A DNA stretch of 8,573 nt from Caldifarciminota bacterium 4484_18 (GCA_002256535.1 NMUJ01000056.1:1-8573); one strand, 5' to 3'; positions 1-6,971 are shown, numbered from the stretch's first letter. The notes: a model not told the origin generated them from the letters alone. Numbers and translations are program-made.

Positions 1-949
1 ACGCTTCTTTTAACGTTTCCCACACCTTCCTGGGGTTGTCGGATCTTACGTACGACATATAGCTTGTACCTTCGTAGCTCCATGCCCCTATGTTTCTGAT
101 ACCTGTCTCATAGATGGTTTCAACCGCCTTTTTGACTTTCCATTCCTCACCTTCTTTTATAGAGAAACACTGTACCCATAGCTGTCCATCCTTGTTGAAC
201 TTACCCGCTATATTGTATACCTTATCTGCGTAACCTCTTATTCTATCGATGAAATCCGTCCTATGGTATTCGTAAGGGTCTGTACCTATGATATCGATAC
301 TATCTATGGCTGCTATTTTTTCCCAATCGTTAACGTTGGATTTATCACTCTCCTGTGGCAACATACAAACAGCGGATCGCATACCTAATCTCTTACCATA
401 TTCTGCAAGCTGCTTCACAAACCTCACTATGCTCAGCTCTTTGAATTCCAGGATATCGGGGTTGAGAGTTTCGGGCATATCATAGCCGAACGCTCTCTTA
501 AACCCCTCCTGACAGTATTTACATCTACATGCCCATCCACTATCTGGGTTATAGAAATGTGGTTCATCCCAGAATAATACATCACCACCGATATATTTCA
601 CATCTTCTATCCAGCGATACATGAAGTCGACAAATCTGGGGTTGTTAACACAAGCTGCTGGTAGTGGGTTGAGCTTATTATCTACCTGACATATCTCGTG
701 CTCGTTTACTATTTTTGAGAACGGTTCGCCACCGAATACGTTACCAACCCCCCATGGATCGACATAAACCTCAAGCCCCATCTCATGCGATATATCAACG
801 ATCGCTTTCATGGTATCCTTATAGAACAGCCTATCGAACTCCGAAAATGTATGTAGGACGAAATTACAGTTATGTTCCACTATATCACGCATATCGTGTT
901 TTACCCATTTGGGGTTCCTATTACCGAAGTAGCTAACCCCCGTCTTCAT
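1..949 (-). CDS. TIM-barrel-like putative hydrolase with WDEPH motif, 3' end outside window
   Basis: An open frame runs from an ATG at 949 to the window edge without a stop, giving 316 residues; the 3' end is cut off but is probably close. ATG 949 is the only good start, because an in-frame TGA lies six codons upstream. There is no signal peptide, so the protein is probably cytoplasmic. Barrel-like strands are visible: LEVYVDPWG at about 59-67, a VLFWDEPH strand end at 124-131, DIIGTDPYEY at 219-228 and NIGAWSYEG at 286-294. Glu129 and Glu293 sit where retaining glycoside hydrolases carry their acid/base and nucleophile, but this is inference. A Cys-rich insertion, CRCKYC at 141-146, follows the WDEPH strand and could bind a metal. 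The start overlaps the end of the DUF1460 gene by 17 bases, suggesting translational coupling. I do not recognise a named family; sugar hydrolase-like is the best guess. Confidence 0.8.
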   Translation of the reverse strand, partial: MKTGVSYFGNRNPKWVKHDMRDIVEHNCNFVLHTFSEFDRLFYKDTMKAIVDISHEMGLEVYVDPWGVGNVFGGEPFSKIVNEHEICQVDNKLNPLPAACVNNPRFVDFMYRWIEDVKYIGGDVLFWDEPHFYNPDSGWACRCKYCQEGFKRAFGYDMPETLNPDILEFKELSIVRFVKQLAEYGKRLGMRSAVCMLPQESDKSNVNDWEKIAAIDSIDIIGTDPYEYHRTDFIDRIRGYADKVYNIAGKFNKDGQLWVQCFSIKEGEEWKVKKAVETIYETGIRNIGAWSYEGTSYMSYVRSDNPRKVWETLKEA

Positions 950-1403
950 CCAATCGCGCCTTCAGTCTATGTATCTCCCACGGTAGTATGATTTTACCGG
1001 GTTTGTTTAGCTCATCACGTACCCTCATGAAAGCCATCCCAAGATATTTGTTGGTTACCTTCATTGTATTGACCCATTCCTCGTAAGGGGTGTCAATCGT
1101 ACCCTTTTTGCTGGTGGCTTCACGGATGTATTTCTTACCACCCTTCTCTGCTACGAGCACCATATGTGCAGAGAATACGTCATCCCTATTCGCATAGATT
1201 AACGCCCCTATATCGCCAGCCTTCACACTATCTTGGACCATCAACAGCATATCCATCGGTACATAATCTATCGTAAGCTTGCGGTCGGGTTTCACATATT
1301 GCATATCCTCTATACCTTTATTTTTGAGAAACTTTCTATGTGATATCGTCCTTGATCGCCATCGCCAATACGTGTTCACATAGTGCCATACAGTTGGTTT
1401 CAC
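933..1403 (-). CDS. DUF1460 amidase-like protein, C-terminal fragment after frameshift
   Basis: This frame carries the second half of a DUF1460 protein (N-acetylmuramoyl-L-alanine amidase-like, NlpC/P60-related fold). Real homology begins at about residue 19 (TISHRKFLKNKGIED, near 1349). The first 18 residues are only an out-of-frame reading of the sequence encoding the preceding fragment, so the track start at 1403 (ATG) is not a biological start. Family signs are the KAGDIGALIY strand at 61-70, followed by SAHMVLV at 78-84, whose His80 matches the conserved His expected to pair with the catalytic Cys. REATSKKGTIDTPYEEW (94-110) and the AFMRVRDE strand (124-131) follow the family order. The C-terminus ends at TAG 933-935, inside the start of the downstream gene. 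The catalytic Cys lies in the other frame, so as written no single polypeptide has the full active site. Confidence 0.75.
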   Translation of the reverse strand: MKPTVWHYVNTYWRWRSRTISHRKFLKNKGIEDMQYVKPDRKLTIDYVPMDMLLMVQDSVKAGDIGALIYANRDDVFSAHMVLVAEKGGKKYIREATSKKGTIDTPYEEWVNTMKVTNKYLGMAFMRVRDELNKPGKIILPWEIHRLKARLDEDGG

Positions 1404-1881
1404 GTAGGTTCACCAATGGCCAATTCTCAACCATAGCGTAGGGGCCATCACCTACACACTCAAATTTGTACGGCATACCGAGGAACCTTTCCGAGTAGAA
1501 GTTGATCCTCTCCGAAATGGTCCATTTCTTTTTGCTTATCTCCTTTAGGAGCTTATCTATCTCATCGTATGTCATCTTATAAATAGGCTTATATTGCATC
1601 ATCTTTGCTATATCTACCTGTACCACGTTTGATATCGGTGATTCATTCCAGTACCTATCGATAGCTGTTGCAGCATAGAAATATTTATTTTGTGTTGTGT
1701 AACTGTCGAATCTCTCCACATGTGTGAAAGTTGTATCACCAAAGTATATATCGACAAGCTCATCTTCATCCACATCTATAATACTATCGGGTGATCGATA
1801 AATTACAACCCAACAGTTTGCTACCATCTCATTGGGTGGTGTCACCTTAATCTCATACGTTAAGGGGTCCAACTTACTCAC
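1336..1881 (-). CDS. GHL10 C-terminal Ig-like domain fused to DUF1460 N-terminal half; broken
   Basis: The frame is a composite. Residues 2-88 closely match residues 433-518 of the GHL10 protein at 3512-5866 (shared IYRSPDSIIDV, YFYAAT/YYYAAT, DRYWNES, ISNV), that is, its fibronectin/Ig-like domain. From about residue 91 it becomes the N-terminal half of a DUF1460 amidase-like protein: a helix with YDEIDKLLKEI (105-115), the F-x-G-x-PY motif at 133-138, and LVNLRETNCMALCE at 156-169, with Cys164 at the family's catalytic position. The reading stops at TAG soon after, and the C-terminal half continues in the +1 frame. The track start GTG 1881 overlaps the stop of the GHL10 copy upstream, but this is more likely a broken continuation of that gene than a real initiation. 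Neither parent domain has a normal start or end here, so I consider the product non-functional or the sequence incomplete. Confidence 0.7.
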   Translation of the reverse strand: MSKLDPLTYEIKVTPPNEMVANCWVVIYRSPDSIIDVDEDELVDIYFGDTTFTHVERFDSYTTQNKYFYAATAIDRYWNESPISNVVQVDIAKMMQYKPIYKMTYDEIDKLLKEISKKKWTISERINFYSERFLGMPYKFECVGDGPYAMVENWPLVNLRETNCMALCEHVLAMAIKDDIT

Positions 1882-2804
1882 ACTTTTGTCTTTCGCATGA
1901 AGAAAGTCTTGCTCGCCTCTACCCAGTATTGGTGGTCATCCCACCACCTGTAGCTGAAGAATTGGAACCCATCCACCCACGTAAACCCCCTACAGGTTGC
2001 GATCACCCATGGATGGTTACCCCATACACCATTTAAGGAAAATTTATACGAACCCGGCCCTACGGTATATAACCGTCCTTCGTTTATACCGGGTTGGATT
2101 GAGGGCTCCCATCGTGTTAATGCATCATAAAACCCGTCCGGAGTTGTCCAATGATAATGCATTGGCATCAACTGATCCACATAGCCATTGTTGAACCACA
2201 ATGCTGCATCTTGGAATACCCTACCATAAGCTTGCCATGTATCCCAGGTAACCGACCAGCGCCACCAATCCTCCCACGTATCAAACCCTTCCGGTACACC
2301 CGCTTTATAGGGATGTTCAACATCGTACAGGTAGCGTCCTTTTTTGTTATGAACAAATTCGTGCATCATATCGGTTGGGGTTAACCCTTCTTTCATAAGC
2401 TGTTTGAGTTGTTCGGTACGTTCTGGGGTGGTGAACTCATTCCATCGAACATAGTCGAGATGCAACCCATCTATATCGTAATTCCTTACGATCTCCGCTG
2501 CACCCCTACATTCGAACACGTTCATCCATGCATGTATCTCCAACCCCCTCGCATGCGCTTGTTCAACCGCATACGCGAATGGATCGTAACCTGGATCACT
2601 GTAAAACATGTATTTACCGAACGGCTCATAAGATGACCTATAGTATGCAGTACCGCTTTGACGTACCTGCCACAGTACTGCGTTCATGTTTGCAGCTTTT
2701 ATGTTATCCAGTATCTCGCATATCCTATCCCTGTTATCCGGGTGTGGCCAAACAGGGTCGAGCTGCTCCCATGTGATAACCCATACCGCACGAAACTCGT
2801 CGTT
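1620..2804 (-). repeat. GHL10 plus Ig-like unit, shortened copy of the duplicated segment
   Basis: The same unit as 4312-5794 but about 300 bases shorter. Most of the difference falls at three points: near 2500, near 2246 and near 1880. The first two keep the frame; the third shifts it. Outside these points the copy aligns almost without gaps. Confidence 0.7.
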
Positions 2805-2861
2805 ATTCAACTCGTACATGGGTTGATACGAAATCAAGAAAATGGTTAAGATTGTCACCAC
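1878..2861 (-). CDS. GHL10 (YngK-type) glycoside hydrolase-like protein, internally shortened second copy
   Basis: A diverged duplicate of the GHL10 domain at 3512-5866. Shared blocks include NDEF/RA (20-25), NMNAVLWQVRQ (58-68), SSYEP (76-80), NYDIDG-hLDYVRWNE (127-142), FDTWEDWWRWSVT (193-205), FQDAALWFN (216-224), MHYHWTTP (234-241), RLYTVGPGSY (263-272) and WVDGFQFFSY (295-304). The start is GTG 2861, one base after the upstream stop, with an AAGGTAAGG stretch just before it. A short hydrophobic N-terminus (VTILTIFLI) looks like a minimal signal peptide. Two in-frame losses relative to the other copy are apparent: about 43 residues after Gly120/Ala121 (loop after strand 3 plus most of the next helix) and 28 residues after Thr205 (a helix plus the RLSAAVLG strand). 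Both would damage a TIM barrel. The frame ends at TGA just where the Ig-like tail should begin, and that tail continues in another frame at 1881. Probably inactive as written. Confidence 0.8.
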   Translation of the reverse strand: MVTILTIFLISYQPMYELNNDEFRAVWVITWEQLDPVWPHPDNRDRICEILDNIKAANMNAVLWQVRQSGTAYYRSSYEPFGKYMFYSDPGYDPFAYAVEQAHARGLEIHAWMNVFECRGAAEIVRNYDIDGLHLDYVRWNEFTTPERTEQLKQLMKEGLTPTDMMHEFVHNKKGRYLYDVEHPYKAGVPEGFDTWEDWWRWSVTWDTWQAYGRVFQDAALWFNNGYVDQLMPMHYHWTTPDGFYDALTRWEPSIQPGINEGRLYTVGPGSYKFSLNGVWGNHPWVIATCRGFTWVDGFQFFSYRWWDDHQYWVEASKTFFMRKTKV

Positions 2862-2862
2862 C

Positions 2863-3552
2863 TTACCTTACGAGGAGTAGCTTGTTTGTGAATAATTTGC
2901 CATCAAACCTCAATGAGTAGAAGTACACCCCAGCCGCCATATCATTGGGTGTATGGAAGGTAACCTCGTGTCGCCCTTTACCCATCAACCCATTAACGAG
3001 TGTAGCCACCGCACGGCCTGTGACATCGTATACTGTGAGTTCAACCACACCGGGTTTGGGTAACGAGAATACTATCATCGTTTTAGTATTGAACGGATTG
3101 GGATAGTTACTCAACGTCACACATGTGGTGGAGGGTTCTTCCACACCTATTTGAGCTTTCCTCACAAGTCGTAGCTCATCGATGTATATCACACCACTGA
3201 CGGAATCACCGATTTCATGTGTGAGTTGAAAGCTATCAAACCTCAACGGCGGGTTTAATGTACGGTCACCTACATCATCCGTCCAGTATCCAACACTGTT
3301 GGGATCGCTCAGTCGCCACTCAACCAACCGCCATCCGTACCAGTTCAGGGTTAGCCATTTTGAAACTTCATGAAATTGCGATTCATCCATGGTACTATCG
3401 TCGACACAGAACCTAAACCTGTTATAGCTGTGATCACCAAAAACATAGCATTGCAACACATAGGTGGTATCAAATATTATCTCACGTGGTGCACCACCCG
3501 CAAGATACTCCCTAAGCAACCATGGATGTATCGATGCCATGTGTTGACCCAC
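2863..3552 (-). CDS. C-terminal part of GHL10 protein: jelly-roll-like domain and T9SS sorting domain
   Basis: This is the frameshifted continuation of the gene at 3512-5866. The track start (ATG 3552) is not a believable start: no ribosome site precedes it, and the first residues overlap the upstream frame. Real sequence begins at about residue 10 (PWLLREYLAGGAP). Residues 10-132 form a beta-rich domain with YVLQCYVFGD, RFRFCVDD, GWRLVEWRLSDP and GVIYIDELRLV, resembling carbohydrate-binding-like jelly rolls often found before sorting domains. Residues 147-229 are a type A T9SS C-terminal sorting domain: NYPNPFN at 149-155, VYDVTGR at 174-180, a GRHEV strand, GVYFYSL and a last strand ending LLLVR. 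This predicts outer-membrane export with cleavage of the tail. The stop TAA at 2865-2863 directly abuts the GTG start of the next GHL10 copy, implying coupled translation. Confidence 0.8.
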   Translation of the reverse strand: MGQHMASIHPWLLREYLAGGAPREIIFDTTYVLQCYVFGDHSYNRFRFCVDDSTMDESQFHEVSKWLTLNWYGWRLVEWRLSDPNSVGYWTDDVGDRTLNPPLRFDSFQLTHEIGDSVSGVIYIDELRLVRKAQIGVEEPSTTCVTLSNYPNPFNTKTMIVFSLPKPGVVELTVYDVTGRAVATLVNGLMGKGRHEVTFHTPNDMAAGVYFYSLRFDGKLFTNKLLLVR

Positions 3553-5866
3553 TCTGTTCGGGTTGCCACCATGTTCCAGGTGATGTAAAATCTTCTATCA
3601 TCACCAGCTCGGTGTAGGTTACAGCTGCTGTATGGAAATTGATCACCACATGTGATGACATGGGATTACCTGCAGTATCTGTTATGTGATGTGTATGTGA
3701 TAACAACACCGTATAGTCGGTGTTGGGGGTGAACGGTTGTTCAGGCTGTATGCATAAGATTGACTTACCGTGCATCACCGTATGTGTAAACGCTATCGGT
3801 AACATGGTCCATCCACAGTATAGCCTGACACTTACGGTATCCAACGTATTTGTGTCTATGGGTTCGTCGAACACCACCGTGATTATATCTTGTATGTCGA
3901 AACTATCTTCACCACTGGTCGGGTACGTATATACGATATGTGGTGGTATATCGTCATGCGCAAACGTCTTGAACCGCAGTACAAACGGGTCACCTTCTAT
4001 ACCGTCAGCGTTACCATCGAGCGCCCTACCATTTATGTCGCTTGCCGATGGCTGTATGGTTAGTTCATACCATGTATCATACTGGAAGTATCCATCAGGT
4101 ACAATTGTTAGCGTTTTGTTACCATCAGCCCATAGCAGTTGCGCAATACCAATATGGGGTTCAATACTTATCGTGGTGTCATCAAACGATGTCGTATCCA
4201 TGGTTTTGGAGAACCCCACGGTGATGTTACCTGTAATAGATATTGAATCACTATCTGCAGGTACCGTATACACGACGATAGGTGCAAACGACGGTATCGA
4301 GTCGGACGCTTCAACATTTGATATGTCAGATTCGTTCCAGTATCTATCAAACACTGTAGCAGCATAGTAGTATCTACCGTTATAATCCTGTGTACCGTCG
4401 AAGCTATCCACGTAAATGAAGCTACTATCACCAAAATGTATGTGTATGATATCGTCGTTCGATACATCAATAATGCTATCAGGTGACCTGTATATAGCGA
4501 ACCAGTAATTCGTATCTGAGGTTGCACCCTCCAGCAAAACGGTTATTGCATATGTTAAAGAGTCAATCTTATTTAGTTCAATCTGCACCGGTTCTGGTGG
4601 TATGCTATCTATCAACCCCATCGCACGTATCTTGGTTTTGCGGTTGAAGAATGTGCTACCAGCTTCATCCCAATAGTCATGGCTACACCATGTAGCGTAG
4701 CTGAAGAATTGGAATCCATCCACCCATTGTATGGTCCTACACGTGTCAACGATAGCGGGATGGTTATCCCACACACCATACATGTCGAGGATATACGAAC
4801 CCGGCCCCACCGTATATAGCCGACCAGCTGCTATACCTTCTTGGATCCATGGTTCCCAACAATTATATTCACCACATAGCATGTTGTAGAACCCTGCAGG
4901 TGTCGTCCAATGGTAATGCATGGGGGTGAGCTGGTCAACATAACCTTCGTTAAACCATAATGCTGCATCCTGAAAAACCATCCCGTAGGCTTGCCAGCTA
5001 CCCCAGTTGTATCTACCCAAAACCGCCGCGGATAAGCGTACCCAGGGTTTCACCGCCTGTATGGAATCGTGCAGCACACGTACGAATTCGGTGACTGACC
5101 AGCGCCACCAATCCTCCCATGTGTCGAACCCCTCCGGTGGTACAGTATCCCATGGGTGCTCAATATCGTACAGGTAACGGTTACGGGGTGGTGCCTCCTG
5201 TAATGCTTTGAGCAGCTCAGGTGTTATGAAGCCATCGAGTGAACGTTCCTCGGGGATGGACTTTGCCAGCAATTCACCCTCTTTGCCGCTTGTATATTCG
5301 TTCCATCTCACATAATCGAGGTGTATACCATCTATATCGTAGTTACGTACGATCTCCATTATAACCTTTACGGTGTAATCTCTTACGGAATCGAGGCCGG
5401 GCGAAAAACACCTGTACTCTTCCATTGGCTGTCCATAGCCGTCCCTGCATATCCAGTTCTGATGCTCATAAGCGGGTGCACCGGGGTAGAATGCTGATAC
5501 ATGGAAGACATTAACCCACGCATGGAGTTCAAGCCCACGTTTATGTGCCTCCTCTATAGCGTATGCGAGCGGATCGTAACCTGGATCCTGATGCCCGATG
5601 TATCTTCCCCAAGGTTCATATGATGATGGATAATATGCTTCACCGTTCTGCCGTACTTGCCACAGCACAGCGTTCATGTTGGCACGTTTGTGACGTGCCA
5701 TCACCTGTCGACATAGGCGTTGGCTGGTATATGGGTTACCGTATGGGCTATATATGTCCCATGTGATTGCCCATGTCGCACGAAACTCATCGTTAATACC
5801 TGCGGATAGGATTTGACACGATAAGAGAAAAGGGATTACAGCCCACGTTCTTATTGCTGTTACCAT
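3512..5866 (-). CDS. Secreted GHL10 glycoside hydrolase-like protein with Ig-like and two SbsA-type Big_5 domains
   Basis: The best preserved large gene here. Residues 1-22 are a signal peptide (hydrophobic AVIPFLLSCQILSAG). Residues 25-413 are a GHL10 domain (PF02638 type, as in YngK): ATWAITWD, NAVLWQVRQNGEAYY (65-79), GLELHAWVNV (111-120), NYDIDGIHLDYVRWNEY (175-191), VRLSAAVLG (276-284), TPMHYHW (314-320) and GFQFFSY (384-390). Asp179, Asp184 and Glu190 lie near the strand-4 motif where family active-site acids are expected. Residues 433-518 form a fibronectin-like domain, and about 528-635 and 639-746 are two Big_5 (SbsA Ig-like) domains, each with a TVxF/TVGF strand and a TxYxxxL strand. 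The frame ends at TAG 3514-3512 within what should be the next domain; domain and sorting signal continue at 3552-2863, for a total of roughly 1,000 residues. ATG 5866 lacks a clear Shine-Dalgarno and sits beside an inverted repeat. GHL10 substrates are poorly known; an extracellular glycan or peptidoglycan role is inferred. Confidence 0.88.
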   Translation of the reverse strand: MVTAIRTWAVIPFLLSCQILSAGINDEFRATWAITWDIYSPYGNPYTSQRLCRQVMARHKRANMNAVLWQVRQNGEAYYPSSYEPWGRYIGHQDPGYDPLAYAIEEAHKRGLELHAWVNVFHVSAFYPGAPAYEHQNWICRDGYGQPMEEYRCFSPGLDSVRDYTVKVIMEIVRNYDIDGIHLDYVRWNEYTSGKEGELLAKSIPEERSLDGFITPELLKALQEAPPRNRYLYDIEHPWDTVPPEGFDTWEDWWRWSVTEFVRVLHDSIQAVKPWVRLSAAVLGRYNWGSWQAYGMVFQDAALWFNEGYVDQLTPMHYHWTTPAGFYNMLCGEYNCWEPWIQEGIAAGRLYTVGPGSYILDMYGVWDNHPAIVDTCRTIQWVDGFQFFSYATWCSHDYWDEAGSTFFNRKTKIRAMGLIDSIPPEPVQIELNKIDSLTYAITVLLEGATSDTNYWFAIYRSPDSIIDVSNDDIIHIHFGDSSFIYVDSFDGTQDYNGRYYYAATVFDRYWNESDISNVEASDSIPSFAPIVVYTVPADSDSISITGNITVGFSKTMDTTSFDDTTISIEPHIGIAQLLWADGNKTLTIVPDGYFQYDTWYELTIQPSASDINGRALDGNADGIEGDPFVLRFKTFAHDDIPPHIVYTYPTSGEDSFDIQDIITVVFDEPIDTNTLDTVSVRLYCGWTMLPIAFTHTVMHGKSILCIQPEQPFTPNTDYTVLLSHTHHITDTAGNPMSSHVVINFHTAAVTYTELVMIEDFTSPGTWWQPEQSGSTHGIDTSMVA
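4312..5794 (-). repeat. GHL10 plus Ig-like unit, full-length copy of a duplicated segment
   Basis: This stretch and 1620-2804 encode the same domain pair with long matching protein blocks and clear DNA similarity (for example around 5095-5145 versus 2255-2300). The copy here keeps all expected barrel elements, so it serves as the reference for judging losses in the other. Confidence 0.75.
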
Positions 5867-5884
5867 GTAAGAAATATATCTTAC
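5867..5884. repeat. Small inverted repeat directly before the GHL10 start codon
   Basis: GTAAGA and TCTTAC, 6 bases each with a 6-base A/T spacer, end exactly at the base before ATG 5866. No Shine-Dalgarno is visible in the 23-base gap, unlike the neighbouring genes. It could be a weak hairpin affecting initiation, or chance in A/T-rich sequence. Confidence 0.4.
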
Positions 5885-5889
5885 ACTAC

Positions 5890-6906
5890 TTATTTCACAA
5901 CCAACATCTTAAGTGTTGTAACCTGACCATCCACTTCCATACGACAGAAATACGTACCTGAAGGTAATGTTGTTGCATCAAACTGCACCTCGTAGCTACC
6001 CGGTGTCATATGTTCATTTATCAATGTCTTCACAATACGGCCATTGATATCGTAAACTTTCAAATCGACAAACCCATCCTTAACCAAAGTAAATGTAATT
6101 GTTGTCATATGACGGAACGGATTAGGATGATTCTCCAACCTATAGCAAGAAGCTACCTGGTTGTATTCTTCTACACCTGTGGAGACAACATATCGCCAAA
6201 CTCTATGGCCGTTGAATGATACCACATATGCGGTGTCACCGGATAGGCTGAACGCGACACCACGTGGCCCGTTGTAGCTTCCTTCAGGTACCTCCGGCAT
6301 ATATAAAGTTGCATACTCCATAGTGTTGTAATTCAGTACCACAAGCCCATTCTGTGACTGTAGCTCCGGATCTTCCGTTTCGTGTGAACACCATAAAGTG
6401 TTGTCAGGTCCCCAATCGACTGTTGTTATCATGAACTGAAATATTGGGTTACCGTAATCGTCGACGGAGATTTCTTCCACTAAATCATACGGAAGTACAC
6501 CGGGTATATCACTGTGGTAATGGTATACCGGGCCGCCGGGGGTGAGGTTACCAGTCCATAGGTCTTTACCATCCTTGGACACTTCTATACCTCTTGCGTA
6601 CGCGGCGGATGGTGTCAAGTCGATCGTATATACTAATTCAAACGTACTCGGTTCCAACACATGTATCGGGGTGACACCAACAACCGTACCTACGTAGATG
6701 TAGCCAAAAGTATCGACAGCCGGTTTCGTCAATGTGCCGGGGCCTGTCCATCTGGCGATACCTTCGCCTGTCTCCACATTGAGCTTGATGAGAATATCGC
6801 CCTTAACATAGAGGATGTTACCTTCGTGATCTAACGCCATACCACGACAGTTTCTATCGCTGGTGGATAAAAGTATTCCAATACCTATCATTACATTTTT
6901 TGTCAT
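5890..6906 (-). CDS. Secreted beta-propeller protein with T9SS sorting domain, shortened N-terminus
   Basis: A beta-propeller-like protein with repeats of the type G-h-x-x-D-x-x-G-x-h-Y/W: GMALDHEGNILYV (22-34), KPAVDTFGYIYVG (61-73), GIEVSKDGKDLWTG (106-119), TTVDWGPDNTLW (161-172) and GVAFSLSGDTAYVV (216-229). Residues 258-338 are a type A T9SS sorting domain (HPNPF, VYDINGR, YEVQFDA, GTYFCRM, final LVVK). By hand count it matches about 53 of 78 positions with the domain at 6982-7434. The start ATG 6906 has a strong GGGGAGGAGG site 1 base upstream (a second in-frame ATG lies at residue 6). Only about 12 hydrophobic residues (NVMIGIGILL) precede a mid-propeller sequence. The roughly 100 N-terminal residues seen in the paralogue at 7445-7966 are absent, so the signal peptide appears fused to the middle of the propeller. 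It lies after a terminator, so it may need its own promoter or depend on readthrough. Ligand unknown. Confidence 0.82.
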   Translation of the reverse strand: MTKNVMIGIGILLSTSDRNCRGMALDHEGNILYVKGDILIKLNVETGEGIARWTGPGTLTKPAVDTFGYIYVGTVVGVTPIHVLEPSTFELVYTIDLTPSAAYARGIEVSKDGKDLWTGNLTPGGPVYHYHSDIPGVLPYDLVEEISVDDYGNPIFQFMITTVDWGPDNTLWCSHETEDPELQSQNGLVVLNYNTMEYATLYMPEVPEGSYNGPRGVAFSLSGDTAYVVSFNGHRVWRYVVSTGVEEYNQVASCYRLENHPNPFRHMTTITFTLVKDGFVDLKVYDINGRIVKTLINEHMTPGSYEVQFDATTLPSGTYFCRMEVDGQVTTLKMLVVK

Positions 6907-6907
6907 T

Positions 6908-6917
6908 CCTCCTCCCC
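6908..6917 (-). promoter_or_regulatory. Shine-Dalgarno site for the gene starting at 6906
   Basis: The minus strand reads GGGGAGGAGG, then A, then ATG. The first GGGAGG gives a 4-base spacing to ATG 6906; the second GGAGG is too close for 6906 but fits the in-frame ATG five codons later. Either start yields the same hydrophobic leader. Confidence 0.7.
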
Positions 6918-6936
6918 TTGGTTTACATTTTATAAT

Positions 6937-6971
6937 AAAAGGGGATCAGCGATGGCCACTGACCCCCTTTT
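6937..6971 (-). terminator. Intrinsic terminator after the first propeller gene pair
   Basis: On the minus strand a 13-base-pair stem (AAAAGGGGGTCAG pairing with CTGATCCCCTTTT, one G-U pair) encloses a 9-base loop and is followed by TATTATAAAAT. The stem starts 11 bases after the stop codon at 6982. The A-rich left arm also makes it a possible plus-strand terminator, but no plus-strand gene needs one. Confidence 0.85.

Noticed and set aside
1..932. The left end as a gene-poor region
   Set aside because: The minus strand is open from 949 to the edge and encodes a convincing folded protein; it only lacks a stop inside the window.
1336..1403. Programmed +1 frameshifting as an explanation for the paired frames (also at 3512-3552 and 7434-7510)
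   Set aside because: No recurring slippery sequence or shared hairpin is visible at the three sites, and shifting frame would not restore the residues that seem to be missing.
1878..1880. TGA as selenocysteine or a reassigned codon in the second GHL10 copy
   Set aside because: Reading through gives only a few unrelated residues before another stop, while the homologous tail lies in a different frame.
3720..4367. A 215-residue open frame on the plus strand
   Set aside because: It lies antisense within the Big_5/Ig-like part of the GHL10 gene, has low-complexity Ser/Val-rich composition, no recognisable domain and no ribosome site.
6915..6936. A promoter in the A/T-rich stretch between terminator and start (TATTAT or TATAAA as -10)
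   Set aside because: The position of a -35 element would fall inside the terminator stem, and no TTGACA-like sequence is there.
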